Shown here: positions 26,261 through 33,484 of the stretch, one piece after another
How positions within the stretch are numbered: position 1 is the stretch's first letter
Layout: the number at the start of each line of letters is the position of its first letter
From: PFJX01 sp040757575
GTDB lineage: Bacteria > Pseudomonadota > Gammaproteobacteria > Burkholderiales > Thiobacillaceae
Direction: 5' to 3'
DNA: 64,000 bases
NCBI GenBank assembly: GCA_040757575.1
Contig: JBFLXA010000002.1
Span: 262,715-326,714 of the forward strand
The notes under the pieces: model-generated
Databases searched by the model: none
Told to the model about the DNA's origin: nothing
Seen by the model: the letters and a program-made list of their open reading frames with translations, nothing else
Program-made: the position numbers and the translations under genes

Positions 26261-28122
26261 TGTATTTGCTTTACGAAGAAGACGGCGACATCAAGGCCGG
26301 CACCATTCTGGCGGATAACGATGCATCCCTGCAGATCGAATCCCAGCACGGCAAGCGGGGCAAGCTGAAGGCGGGCCATGTGTTGCTGCGCTTTGCCAGC
26401 CCCGGCCCGGGGGAGGTGATGGACAGCGCCCGGGCCCAGCTGGCGGATCTGGACCTGGATTTTCTCTGGGAGGTGGCGGGCGGCGAGGAATTCGGTTTCG
26501 AGGACCTGGCCGCCGATTATCACGGCCACAAGCCCTCGGCGTCGGAGGCGGCGGCCATCGCCCTGGCCCTCCATGGCGCGCCCATCTATTTCCAGAAGAA
26601 GGGCAAGGGCCGTTACAAGGCGGCGCCGGCGGAACAACTGGCCGCCGCCAAGGCGGCCCTGGAACGCAAGGCCAGGGAAGCGGAACAACGGGCCGCGTGG
26701 GTGGCGGAACTGAAAGACGGACGGCTACCGGAGGCCTTTGCCGGCAAGGTGTTCGAGCTGGCCCACAAGCCGGACAAGAACAGCCTGGAATTCAAGGCCC
26801 TGTCGGATGCCTGTGGGGAGACCAACCTGTCCGTGGCCCGGCTGCTGGACCGCTGCGGGGCCATTCCCTCTCCCCACGAATTCCATCTCCAGGCCTTTTT
26901 GCTCACCCATTTCCCCCGGGGCCGGGGCTTTCCCGCCCTGCTGCCCCCCGCCCCGCCGCCGGAGTTGCCGCTGGGGGACGCTCCCGCCTTCAGCATCGAC
27001 GATGCGGCCACCACGGAGATCGACGACGCCTTTTCGGTCATCTTCCGGGATGACGGCAGCGTGCGGGTGGGCATCCACATTGCCGCCCCGGCCCTGGGCA
27101 TCGAACCCGGCTCCGAGCTGGACCGGGTGGCCGCCAGCCGTTTGTCCACGGTGTACATGCCCGGGGACAAGATCACCATGCTGCCGGAGGGGCTCATCGC
27201 CCAGTACACCCTGGCGGAAAAACGGGATTGCCCGGCCCTGTCCCTGTACGTGGAAGTGGGGCCGGACCACGAAATCCGCAGCCTGGCCACCCAGGCGGAC
27301 GTGGTGCGCATTGCCGCCAACCTGCGCCACGAGACCCTGGAACCCCTGTTCAACGAATCCACCATCGGCCAGGGGGGGGCGGACTACCCTTTCCGCCGGG
27401 AGCTGGAATGGCTCTACGGCTTTGCCGTGCACCTGGAAAAGGCCCGGGGCAAGGCTGACCAGATCCAGCGCCACGACTACGTGTTCAAGGTGGCCGGTGA
27501 CGGGGCCGATGCCCGGGTGTCCATCGAGCCTCGTCTGCGGGGCAACCCCATCGACAAGCTGGTGTCGGAAATGATGATCCTGGCCAACAGCCGCTGGGGT
27601 GCCCTGCTGGGGGACAAGGACGTGGCCGGCGTCTACCGTGCCCAGGCCGGGGGCAAGGTGCGCATGACCCTGAAGCCCGCGCCCCACGAGGGCCTGGGGG
27701 TGGCCTGTTACGCCTGGAGCACTTCGCCCCTGCGGCGCTATGTGGACCTGGTCAACCAGCGCCAGATCCTGGCGGCCAGCCGGGGGGAAAAGCCGGTCTA
27801 TGCGGGCAACGACCCCATGCTTTTCGCCATGGTGCGGGACTTCGAACTGGCCTACGACGCCTACAACGACTTCCAGCGCCGCATGGAACGCTACTGGTGC
27901 CTGCGCTGGCTGGTCCAGGAAGGTGTAAAGGAAATCGACGCCAGCCTGATCAAGGAAAACCTGGTGCGCTTCGACCGCATCCCCTTCATCACCCGGGTGA
28001 ACGGCGCCCCCACCCTGAATCCGGGTGACCGGGTCCGGATCGGGATCGAGGCCATGGATTTCCTGGATGTGGATTTGACGAGCCGGTACCTGGGACCATG
28101 TCCGGACCCCTCCAGCGCCTGA
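26260..28122 (+). CDS. RNB-domain exoribonuclease (RNase II family)
   Basis: A 620-residue protein. The RNB catalytic domain holds the acidic cluster SIDDAATTEIDDAFSV near residue 248 and the C-terminal STSPLRRYVDLVNQRQ segment, both diagnostic for RNase II/R 3'-to-5' exonucleases. The N-terminal 230 residues lack obvious cold-shock domains, and the C-terminus carries a short S1-like segment, so it is smaller than RNase R (over 750). This form is common in Betaproteobacteria upstream of tonB. The ATG at 26260 overlaps the esterase stop. Confidence 0.88.
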   Translation: MYLLYEEDGDIKAGTILADNDASLQIESQHGKRGKLKAGHVLLRFASPGPGEVMDSARAQLADLDLDFLWEVAGGEEFGFEDLAADYHGHKPSASEAAAIALALHGAPIYFQKKGKGRYKAAPAEQLAAAKAALERKAREAEQRAAWVAELKDGRLPEAFAGKVFELAHKPDKNSLEFKALSDACGETNLSVARLLDRCGAIPSPHEFHLQAFLLTHFPRGRGFPALLPPAPPPELPLGDAPAFSIDDAATTEIDDAFSVIFRDDGSVRVGIHIAAPALGIEPGSELDRVAASRLSTVYMPGDKITMLPEGLIAQYTLAEKRDCPALSLYVEVGPDHEIRSLATQADVVRIAANLRHETLEPLFNESTIGQGGADYPFRRELEWLYGFAVHLEKARGKADQIQRHDYVFKVAGDGADARVSIEPRLRGNPIDKLVSEMMILANSRWGALLGDKDVAGVYRAQAGGKVRMTLKPAPHEGLGVACYAWSTSPLRRYVDLVNQRQILAASRGEKPVYAGNDPMLFAMVRDFELAYDAYNDFQRRMERYWCLRWLVQEGVKEIDASLIKENLVRFDRIPFITRVNGAPTLNPGDRVRIGIEAMDFLDVDLTSRYLGPCPDPSSA

Positions 28123-29024
28123 AAACGGCCTTCGAGCCGGAACCCTATGATCCGCTCACCTCGGCGGATTGGGATGACCGTTTCACCAAGGCCATCCTGA
28201 TCTCCGCCATCGTCCACACGATCTTCATCTTCGGCCTGCAATTCCAGCAGGCCAACCCCAAGCTGTTCGAGAACAACACACCGCCCATCGACGTGGTGCT
28301 GGTGAACGCCAAATCCAAGGACAAGCCTCTCCAGGCGGATGTGCTGGCCCAGCAAAATCTGGACGGCGGCGGTACGGTGGACGAGGATCGCCAGGCCACC
28401 TCTCCACTGCCGGTGTCTCCCCAGGACCAGCCCATGAGTTCTGAGGTGGACACCCAGGCACGCATCCAGGCCCTGGAACAGCAGGCCAAGGCCCTGATGC
28501 AGCAAATGAAGTCCGATTACCAGGTGCCCCAGCAAAAGCCCCGCCCCGAGGCGGAGGCCGCGCCGCCCACCCCCAGCCCGGCTCCCACGAACCTGGCCCA
28601 GAGCAGCTTAGAAATGGCCCGACTTCAGGCCCGCATCGACCGGAACTGGGACGATTACCAGAAACGCCCCCGGCGCATGTTCGTGGGGGCCCGGGCCCAG
28701 GAGTACACATTCGCCCAGTACGTGGACGATTGGCGCATCAAGGTGGAGCGGGTGGGCAACCTGAACTATCCCGAGGCCGCACGGCGCCAGGGCTTGTACG
28801 GCTCCCTGGTGCTGACGGTGAACATCAACGCCGACGGCAGCCTGGAATCGGTGCAGGTGGACCGGTCCTCCGGCTCCAAGGTGCTGGATGCCGCTGCTGT
28901 GCGTATCGTCGAGATGGCTGCACCCTACTCCGCCTTTACCCCGGCCATGCGGCAGAAGGTGGATATTCTGGGGATTACCCGGACCTGGACCTTTACCCGT
29001 TCGGATCAGTTGACTAGTCAGTAG
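28098..29024 (+). CDS. TonB-like energy transducer
   Basis: A 308-residue protein with one N-terminal membrane helix (ILISAIVHTIFIFGLQF, about 33-49), a Gln/Pro-rich spanning segment (about 100-175) and a C-terminal TonB domain (YPEAARRQGLYGSLVLTVNI, AAVRIVEMAAPYSAF). TonB couples the proton gradient to outer-membrane receptors. No exbB/exbD or receptor genes are adjacent. It starts 25 bp inside the exonuclease gene. The C-terminal motif fits the betaproteobacterial TonB group often encoded beside RNase II; the cargo is unknown. Confidence 0.85.
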   Translation: MSGPLQRLKTAFEPEPYDPLTSADWDDRFTKAILISAIVHTIFIFGLQFQQANPKLFENNTPPIDVVLVNAKSKDKPLQADVLAQQNLDGGGTVDEDRQATSPLPVSPQDQPMSSEVDTQARIQALEQQAKALMQQMKSDYQVPQQKPRPEAEAAPPTPSPAPTNLAQSSLEMARLQARIDRNWDDYQKRPRRMFVGARAQEYTFAQYVDDWRIKVERVGNLNYPEAARRQGLYGSLVLTVNINADGSLESVQVDRSSGSKVLDAAAVRIVEMAAPYSAFTPAMRQKVDILGITRTWTFTRSDQLTSQ

Positions 29025-29076
29025 CAAGGAGCAAGGAGTGGGTGGGGTATTTGGGTCACAAGGGGCGGGCAGGGTT

Positions 29077-29116
29077 CGATAAGAGCGGGCGCTACGCCCA
29101 TAAACTGGTCTTATCG
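29077..29116 (+). promoter_or_regulatory. Inverted repeat upstream of fbp
   Basis: CGATAAGA at 29077-29084 is the exact reverse complement of TCTTATCG at 29109-29116, with a 24-bp spacer. A TAGAAT hexamer follows at 29118-29123, about 40 bp before the fbp start, and could be a -10 element. The repeat may be an operator or an mRNA hairpin for fbp control. Confidence 0.4.
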
Positions 29117-29160
29117 AGTAGAATCCGGGCGTTTTGTTTTCATCATTCAGAGAGCCCACC

Positions 29161-30165
29161 ATGCATATCGGCACCACCCTGACCCAGTTCATCATCGAAG
29201 AACAGCGCCACATCGCCGGCGCCACCGGCGAGTTCACCGCCCTGCTGAACGACCTGGTCACCTCCATCAAGGTCATCTCCAACGCCGTGAACAAGGGCGC
29301 CCTGATCGGCGTCATGGGCGCCCTGGACAGCCAGAACGTGCAGGGTGAGACCCAGAAGAAGCTGGACGTGATCACCAACGAGATCATGATCAAGCACAAC
29401 GAGTGGGCGGGTCACCTGGCAGGCATGGCTTCCGAGGAGATGGACGAGGTCTACGCCATTCCCAACAAGTACCCCCTGGGAAAATACCTGCTGGTGTTCG
29501 ATCCCCTGGACGGTTCCTCCAACGTGGACATCAACATCTCCGTGGGCACCATTTTCAGCATCCTGAAGGCCCCCGTGGCCAACCGGGCCGCCTCCGCCGA
29601 TGATTTCCTCCAGCCTGGCGTCAAGCAGGTCTGCGCCGGCTATGCCCTGTATGGCTCTTCCACGATGTTGGTGCTCACTACCGGGCACGGCGTGAACGGT
29701 TTCACCCTGGACCGTGAAGTGGGCGAATTCCTGCTCACCCACCCCGACATGCGTATTCCCGAAGAAACCAAGGAATTCGCCATCAACGCCTCCAACCGCC
29801 GCTTCTGGGAAGCCCCGGTGCAGCGTTACGTGGAAGAGTGCCTGGAAGGCAAGACCGGCCCCCGGGGCAAGGACTTCAACATGCGCTGGGTGGCTTCCAT
29901 GGTGGCCGAGGTGCATCGCATCCTCACCCGGGGCGGCATCTTCATGTACCCCCGGGATACCAAGGACCCCAGCAAGGCCGGCAAGCTGCGCCTGATGTAT
30001 GAAGCCAACCCCATGAGCTTCATCGTGGAACAGGCAGGCGGCGCGTCTTCCACCGGTTATGAGCGCATCCTGGACATCCAGCCGGAAGGCCTGCACCAGC
30101 GGGTGCCCGTGATCCTGGGGTCTAAGAAGGAAGTGGAAGTGGTGGTGGGGTACCACCAGGCCTGA
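29161..30165 (+). CDS. fbp: Fructose-1,6-bisphosphatase, class I
   Basis: A 334-residue cytoplasmic Mg-dependent phosphatase of gluconeogenesis and, in autotrophs, the Calvin cycle. The family signature FDPLDGSSNVDINISVGTIF near residue 115 holds the metal ligands, and the C-terminal KLRLMYEANPMSF is the substrate-binding segment. Length matches class I Fbp. It is monocistronic: its own upstream region with an inverted repeat, and a strong terminator after the stop. Confidence 0.96.
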   Translation: MHIGTTLTQFIIEEQRHIAGATGEFTALLNDLVTSIKVISNAVNKGALIGVMGALDSQNVQGETQKKLDVITNEIMIKHNEWAGHLAGMASEEMDEVYAIPNKYPLGKYLLVFDPLDGSSNVDINISVGTIFSILKAPVANRAASADDFLQPGVKQVCAGYALYGSSTMLVLTTGHGVNGFTLDREVGEFLLTHPDMRIPEETKEFAINASNRRFWEAPVQRYVEECLEGKTGPRGKDFNMRWVASMVAEVHRILTRGGIFMYPRDTKDPSKAGKLRLMYEANPMSFIVEQAGGASSTGYERILDIQPEGLHQRVPVILGSKKEVEVVVGYHQA

Positions 30166-30186
30166 GTCCTTTGTGACAAGGGCAGA

Positions 30187-30207
30187 GGCGGCTTTGGCCG
30201 CCTTTTT
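30187..30207 (+). terminator. Rho-independent terminator after fbp
   Basis: GGCGGC, loop TTTG, GCCGCC, then TTTTTA. The hairpin begins 21 bp past the fbp stop and touches the stop codon of the convergent nucleotidyltransferase gene. Confidence 0.85.
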
Positions 30208-31324
30208 ATTTGTCGACGAAGGCGCGGAACTGTGCCAGGAGTTCCTGGTTTTTGTCCTGTAGTGTCTGCTCGTGATGTTTTGCCAGCGTGGCCTTGTAGA
30301 GCAGATGTGGCAGCAACAGGCCGGCGGGCATGCGCAGATAGTGGCCGCGCACATAGAGCGCAAACAGCGCGGCCGCAGTGCCCGCATCGCGAGCGCTTGA
30401 ATGGTTGGGGCCCAGCCCGCGCTTGAATATCGCGTCCATGAGGCCAAGCCCGCCATTGCCTGCCTCGGGGATCGCCGATTCCGGGATGTTTGCTTGTAAC
30501 AGGTGGTTGGCATGGCGAACGGCCAAGCCCAGGGGGCGGAGCAAGTCCAGTTCCCCGGCCCGGGCGTGCACGCTTTCCCAGAAGCCGGCAACGGGGGCGA
30601 ACTCCCTGGCCAGGCGCACGAAATCGTTGAGATCCCGCAGCCCGCGGTCAAACTCGCCGTTGAGAAACAGGTGTGCCGCAGAATGCAGCAGCATGTCCTC
30701 GGGGGCGAGCACATACAGATCGCTGTATCCGGGCAGCGCGCGGGCGCCTTGCCAGAGCCGCTCTGCATTGGGCTTGTTGCGGGCGGTCAAAGGCAGGATG
30801 TTATGGTGCACGTCGATGACCGTGCCGCGGGTGAGATGCTTGCGCGCAGGGATCTCGTGCATCCATTTGCGGTAGTAGCGGTCATCGTAGGCGTCCCGGT
30901 TCTCCTGAACCCAGCCGGCGCGGCCCAGGGCACGCTCCACGTCAGCAAGGGCTCCCCGTGGAACGAGGATGTCTATGTCACCAAACAACCGGCCCCGGGC
31001 CGCTTCCAGGTCTGCCATCACGTAGGCGGCGCCCTTGAGCACCAGCATCGGCACGCCGATGCGATCCAGGGTGGCGTATATCTCGCCCACTTCCCACTGG
31101 GTGACCTCGAAGTGCCGTTGTGCGATGTGATGGGCGGCCAGCAACTGGGTGCCAACCCGCTCGGGGAGTGCCGGGAGGATGCCGGCCAGGGCTGCGAAGT
31201 GATACAGGGTGGCAAGGAGGCCGCTGGCCCGGGCTTGGCGGATAACCACATCCCAGTGGGCCTCGCTCAGGCCGGCCATGCCGGGGGGGGCGGCGAGCAC
31301 GCCGGTGAGCAACGGGATGTTCAT
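30206..31324 (-). CDS. NTP_transf_5 nucleotidyltransferase of the HPr-rel-A locus
   Basis: A 372-residue protein of the uncharacterised nucleotidyltransferase family (PF14907 type). The polymerase-beta-like core is visible: LVLKGAAYVMADLE near residue 95, then GRLFGDIDILVPRG, where the DxD pair should bind metal, and TVIDVHHNILPL for the third acidic position. The C-terminal half is helical. Relatives are found beside HprK-like kinases in peptide-modification clusters. The start overlaps the kinase stop by ATGA, so the two are made together. It may add nucleotide or phosphate to a modified protein; this is inference. Confidence 0.8.
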   Translation of the reverse strand: MNIPLLTGVLAAPPGMAGLSEAHWDVVIRQARASGLLATLYHFAALAGILPALPERVGTQLLAAHHIAQRHFEVTQWEVGEIYATLDRIGVPMLVLKGAAYVMADLEAARGRLFGDIDILVPRGALADVERALGRAGWVQENRDAYDDRYYRKWMHEIPARKHLTRGTVIDVHHNILPLTARNKPNAERLWQGARALPGYSDLYVLAPEDMLLHSAAHLFLNGEFDRGLRDLNDFVRLAREFAPVAGFWESVHARAGELDLLRPLGLAVRHANHLLQANIPESAIPEAGNGGLGLMDAIFKRGLGPNHSSARDAGTAAALFALYVRGHYLRMPAGLLLPHLLYKATLAKHHEQTLQDKNQELLAQFRAFVDK

Positions 31325-32247
31325 TGCATGCCCGCCTCGCTCTGTTTGTCGAACCAGGCGATCGCTTCGTCGAGACTGCTGTAACGCAACGTGTATGAAT
31401 GGCAATGGCAGGCCATTTCCGCCAGCGCCTCGAATCCCCTGCCGCCCAGCAGGGGGAGATTGAAGCTGTCGTCCGCCAGCCTGAGGGTGGATTGGCAGGG
31501 GGTGACCGGACTGACTTCGAGTGCCGCGCCGGCCTGGTAGGCAGGGTAGACCACCCAGCGGGCCTGGGCGGGGCGTCCGGAGTCCCGCACACTGGCATCC
31601 GGGGCCCGCATGTGGGCTACCGTACCCTTGTGGGTGTCGGTAAAGGAAGGGCTGAAAACCGTTTCCGGGTGTCGTTGGCCGATCACGTCAATAGACGCGT
31701 TTTTCAGGCTGATCGGCCTGGGCACGGGCCAGATCGAACCGCTGTCCAGGGCGATCAGGGCCATTTCGTCTGAAAGCAGGCGCCAGCCGGATGCCACCAG
31801 GGCCGCGCAAAGGGTGCTTTTCCCTGCCCCGGGACGCCCGGGGATGAGGGCGCAATGGTCGCCTTTTGCAACCACGGCGGCGTGAATGATCAGAAACTGA
31901 TGCGCAGTGGTGGCGATGCACCAGTTGAGGCCCCATTCGAAAAAGGGGCGTGCCTGGGCGAAAGGCAAGGGTTTGAAGGGGTATTCGTCGTCAAAGCGGA
32001 AATTGACCTGCTTGCGCCACAGGCCTCGCAAGCCGGGGGGCGTATCGACCGAAAAATGGAGATCCGCATAGCCTGAATCGGCAAGGGCATAACTGCCATA
32101 CATCTCGAGCACATGCTTGGCGATGTCTGGCAACCGGGAACTTACGCAGACGCGGAAGGGGCCAATGTCGAATCGCAGCCCGCTGGGACTCTTGAGGCGT
32201 GCGCGTACTTCTTGGAGGGACAGGGCGTTCAGCTGGGCTGCGGGCAT
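31321..32247 (-). CDS. HprK-related kinase A
   Basis: A 308-residue P-loop kinase related to the C-terminal domain of HPr kinase. Walker A is PGRPGAGKSTLCAAL near residues 136-150; LLSDEMALIAL follows as the HprK-type catalytic Asp segment, and PRPISLKN is characteristic of the HprK-related A family. The HPr phosphorylase signature is not evident and no HPr gene is nearby. Related kinases phosphorylate serine in lasso-peptide precursors. It overlaps the PqqD-like gene (19 bp) and the nucleotidyltransferase gene (4 bp), forming a tight three-gene unit. Confidence 0.85.
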   Translation of the reverse strand: MPAAQLNALSLQEVRARLKSPSGLRFDIGPFRVCVSSRLPDIAKHVLEMYGSYALADSGYADLHFSVDTPPGLRGLWRKQVNFRFDDEYPFKPLPFAQARPFFEWGLNWCIATTAHQFLIIHAAVVAKGDHCALIPGRPGAGKSTLCAALVASGWRLLSDEMALIALDSGSIWPVPRPISLKNASIDVIGQRHPETVFSPSFTDTHKGTVAHMRAPDASVRDSGRPAQARWVVYPAYQAGAALEVSPVTPCQSTLRLADDSFNLPLLGGRGFEALAEMACHCHSYTLRYSSLDEAIAWFDKQSEAGMQ

Positions 32248-32456
32248 GGCATGAGGATACCAAGATCCCGCAATTGCTGGACAGCGAGGTCAATGGCTGA
32301 ACCCAGGTCCAGGTCCGCCTCGACTTCGAATGTCGCCAGGGCCTGCTCGGTCATTTGAGAGAGGGTTTGGGGCGCAACGCTGCAAATCTCGATCAGGAAA
32401 CACGCCAAGCCCTGGAGCACGTGGGCGGTACCTGAAAAGCCCACATAGACCGTCAT
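32229..32456 (-). CDS. PqqD-like protein, HPr-rel-A system
   Basis: A 75-residue protein in the PqqD/RRE fold group: beta strand MTVYVGFSGTAHVLQG, then helices and LDLAV..LRDLGIL at the end. The segment GFSGTAHVL corresponds to the G-SGDTHLL pattern seen in the HPr-rel-A PqqD family. Such domains present a peptide to modifying enzymes. The ATG at 32456 is the only ATG in the frame; a TTG at 32585 would extend it by 43 residues but would read through a 12-bp perfect hairpin and overlap the upstream gene. It overlaps the kinase start, supporting a shared role. Confidence 0.7.
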   Translation of the reverse strand: MTVYVGFSGTAHVLQGLACFLIEICSVAPQTLSQMTEQALATFEVEADLDLGSAIDLAVQQLRDLGILMPCPQPS

Positions 32457-32505
32457 TTCGTCATGGTCGGGGCATGACCGGTATACGACACCCGGGCATA
32501 CACAC

Positions 32506-32533
32506 CACGACGCCCCCGGTCGGGGGCGTCGTG
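32506..32533 (-). terminator. Perfect 12-bp hairpin between the exported-protein gene and the PqqD-like gene
   Basis: CACGACGCCCCC and GGGGGCGTCGTG pair perfectly around the loop GGTC, 30 bp after the stop of the cysteine-rich gene. No T-tract follows on the minus strand. It may be an attenuator or mRNA-stability fold that makes the first gene more abundant than the enzymes downstream. Confidence 0.6.
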
Positions 32534-32563
32534 CTGGGTCAAGGGTGGGGAAAGCCGGGAGGG

Positions 32564-33310
32564 TCAGGGCGCTATGGTCTTGCAACTCATGGACGCAGCA
32601 TCCCAGGCCTGACCGGAGGGGCAGGCCGGGATGCAGGTGCTCTGGTCGGCGGTGAGAACAAAATTGTTTTCACAGTTTCCGTGGGCGTCGAACATGCAGC
32701 CCCGCTCATTCAGACCTGCGAGCAGGGTAGTAGTGAAATAGTTGACCTTGCCTTCCGTGATGGCCTTGCAGAGCGCCGCCTGGATTTCTCCAACATCGCT
32801 CCCGTAGGAATCCTTGGAGGCCGCTGCGTTGAGGATGGCGGCGATGTAATGGCAGACATCCGCATAGCTGGTGGTCAAGCCGCCATTACCGACGCCCTTG
32901 GTCAGGATGTCCAGCAGGTAGTCGCCCGCGCTGACCCCGGCAAAAGGATTCGGACATGTCAGGATATCGCCCAGCTTGGTGCCGCCGATCTCCCATTCCT
33001 TGCAGTTGCCGGAAGGGGTCGTCTCCTTGCATGTGCCTGCGCTGTAGGGTGTACGCAGCGCCCAAACTTCGGGGTTGTTCTTCCAGAAACCGGGGGTGCA
33101 GCCATACCCATCGCAACGGGGATCGTTACCTGGGGATGCGTTGCCGGACATGAAGCCGGAAACAGAGCATGCGAGGGCGGGGCGTGCGGCCAGGGTGGCA
33201 ACCACCGGCGTGGCTAGCACCACCTTGCTGAGGCGGCGGCGTTCCTGGTTCACGGGCGTGGCCTGGGGGGCTTTGGTACCCGAGGCTTCGCGGGGATCGG
33301 GCTGGGTCAT
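32564..33310 (-). CDS. Cysteine-rich exported protein, candidate HPr-rel-A substrate
   Basis: A 248-residue protein with a Tat-like or Sec signal (RRRLSKVVLATPVVATLAAR, cleavage near ALA/C). The mature part has 13 cysteines and a GYGCTPGFWKN motif near residue 70, seen in various exported proteins of unknown role. No PEP-CTERM, LPXTG or other sorting tail is at the C-terminus. The ATG at 33310 has GGAG 6 nt upstream; the upstream ATG at 33346 has none. It sits behind a sigma-54-type promoter and just before the PqqD-like, kinase and nucleotidyltransferase genes, so it is the likely target of that system. Function unknown. Confidence 0.75.
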   Translation of the reverse strand: MTQPDPREASGTKAPQATPVNQERRRLSKVVLATPVVATLAARPALACSVSGFMSGNASPGNDPRCDGYGCTPGFWKNNPEVWALRTPYSAGTCKETTPSGNCKEWEIGGTKLGDILTCPNPFAGVSAGDYLLDILTKGVGNGGLTTSYADVCHYIAAILNAAASKDSYGSDVGEIQAALCKAITEGKVNYFTTTLLAGLNERGCMFDAHGNCENNFVLTADQSTCIPACPSGQAWDAASMSCKTIAP

Positions 33311-33351
33311 GTCGTACTCCGATAGGCATGGCAATGGTGAGGCCAAACAAA

Positions 33352-33367
33352 TGCAAGATTCGTACCA
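33352..33367 (-). promoter_or_regulatory. Sigma-54 (RpoN) type -24/-12 promoter
   Basis: On the minus strand the sequence TGGTACGAATCTTGCA matches the sigma-54 consensus TGGCACG-N4-TTGCW with one mismatch, and the GG and GC dinucleotides are exactly 10 bp apart. It lies about 42 bp upstream of the ATG of the cysteine-rich exported protein, with a GGAG ribosome site between them. Confidence 0.75.
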
Positions 33368-33416
33368 ACGTATTTAAGCATATGAAAACACCGGTCTTTT
33401 CAGGTTTTGGCGCAAA

Positions 33417-33467
33417 TGTCTCGGCGTTTGTCTCAGTGGTTGTAAAAAAAGTCGACACTTTTGTCGA
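33417..33467 (-). promoter_or_regulatory. Candidate upstream activator sites
   Basis: Two kinds of repeat lie 50-115 bp upstream of the sigma-54 promoter. TCGACA-CTTT-TGTCGA (33452-33467) is a perfect palindrome with a 4-bp spacer. TGTCTCGG (33417-33424) and TGTCTCAG (33429-33436) are direct repeats. The distance suits an enhancer site for a sigma-54 activator. Which protein binds is unknown. Confidence 0.45.
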
Positions 33468-33484
33468 GCTAAGTCGGAAACATT

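Noticed and set aside
32457..32585. TTG-start extension of the PqqD-like protein
   Set aside because: It would read through a perfect hairpin and overlap the upstream gene; Pro/Arg-rich translation is unlike the family.
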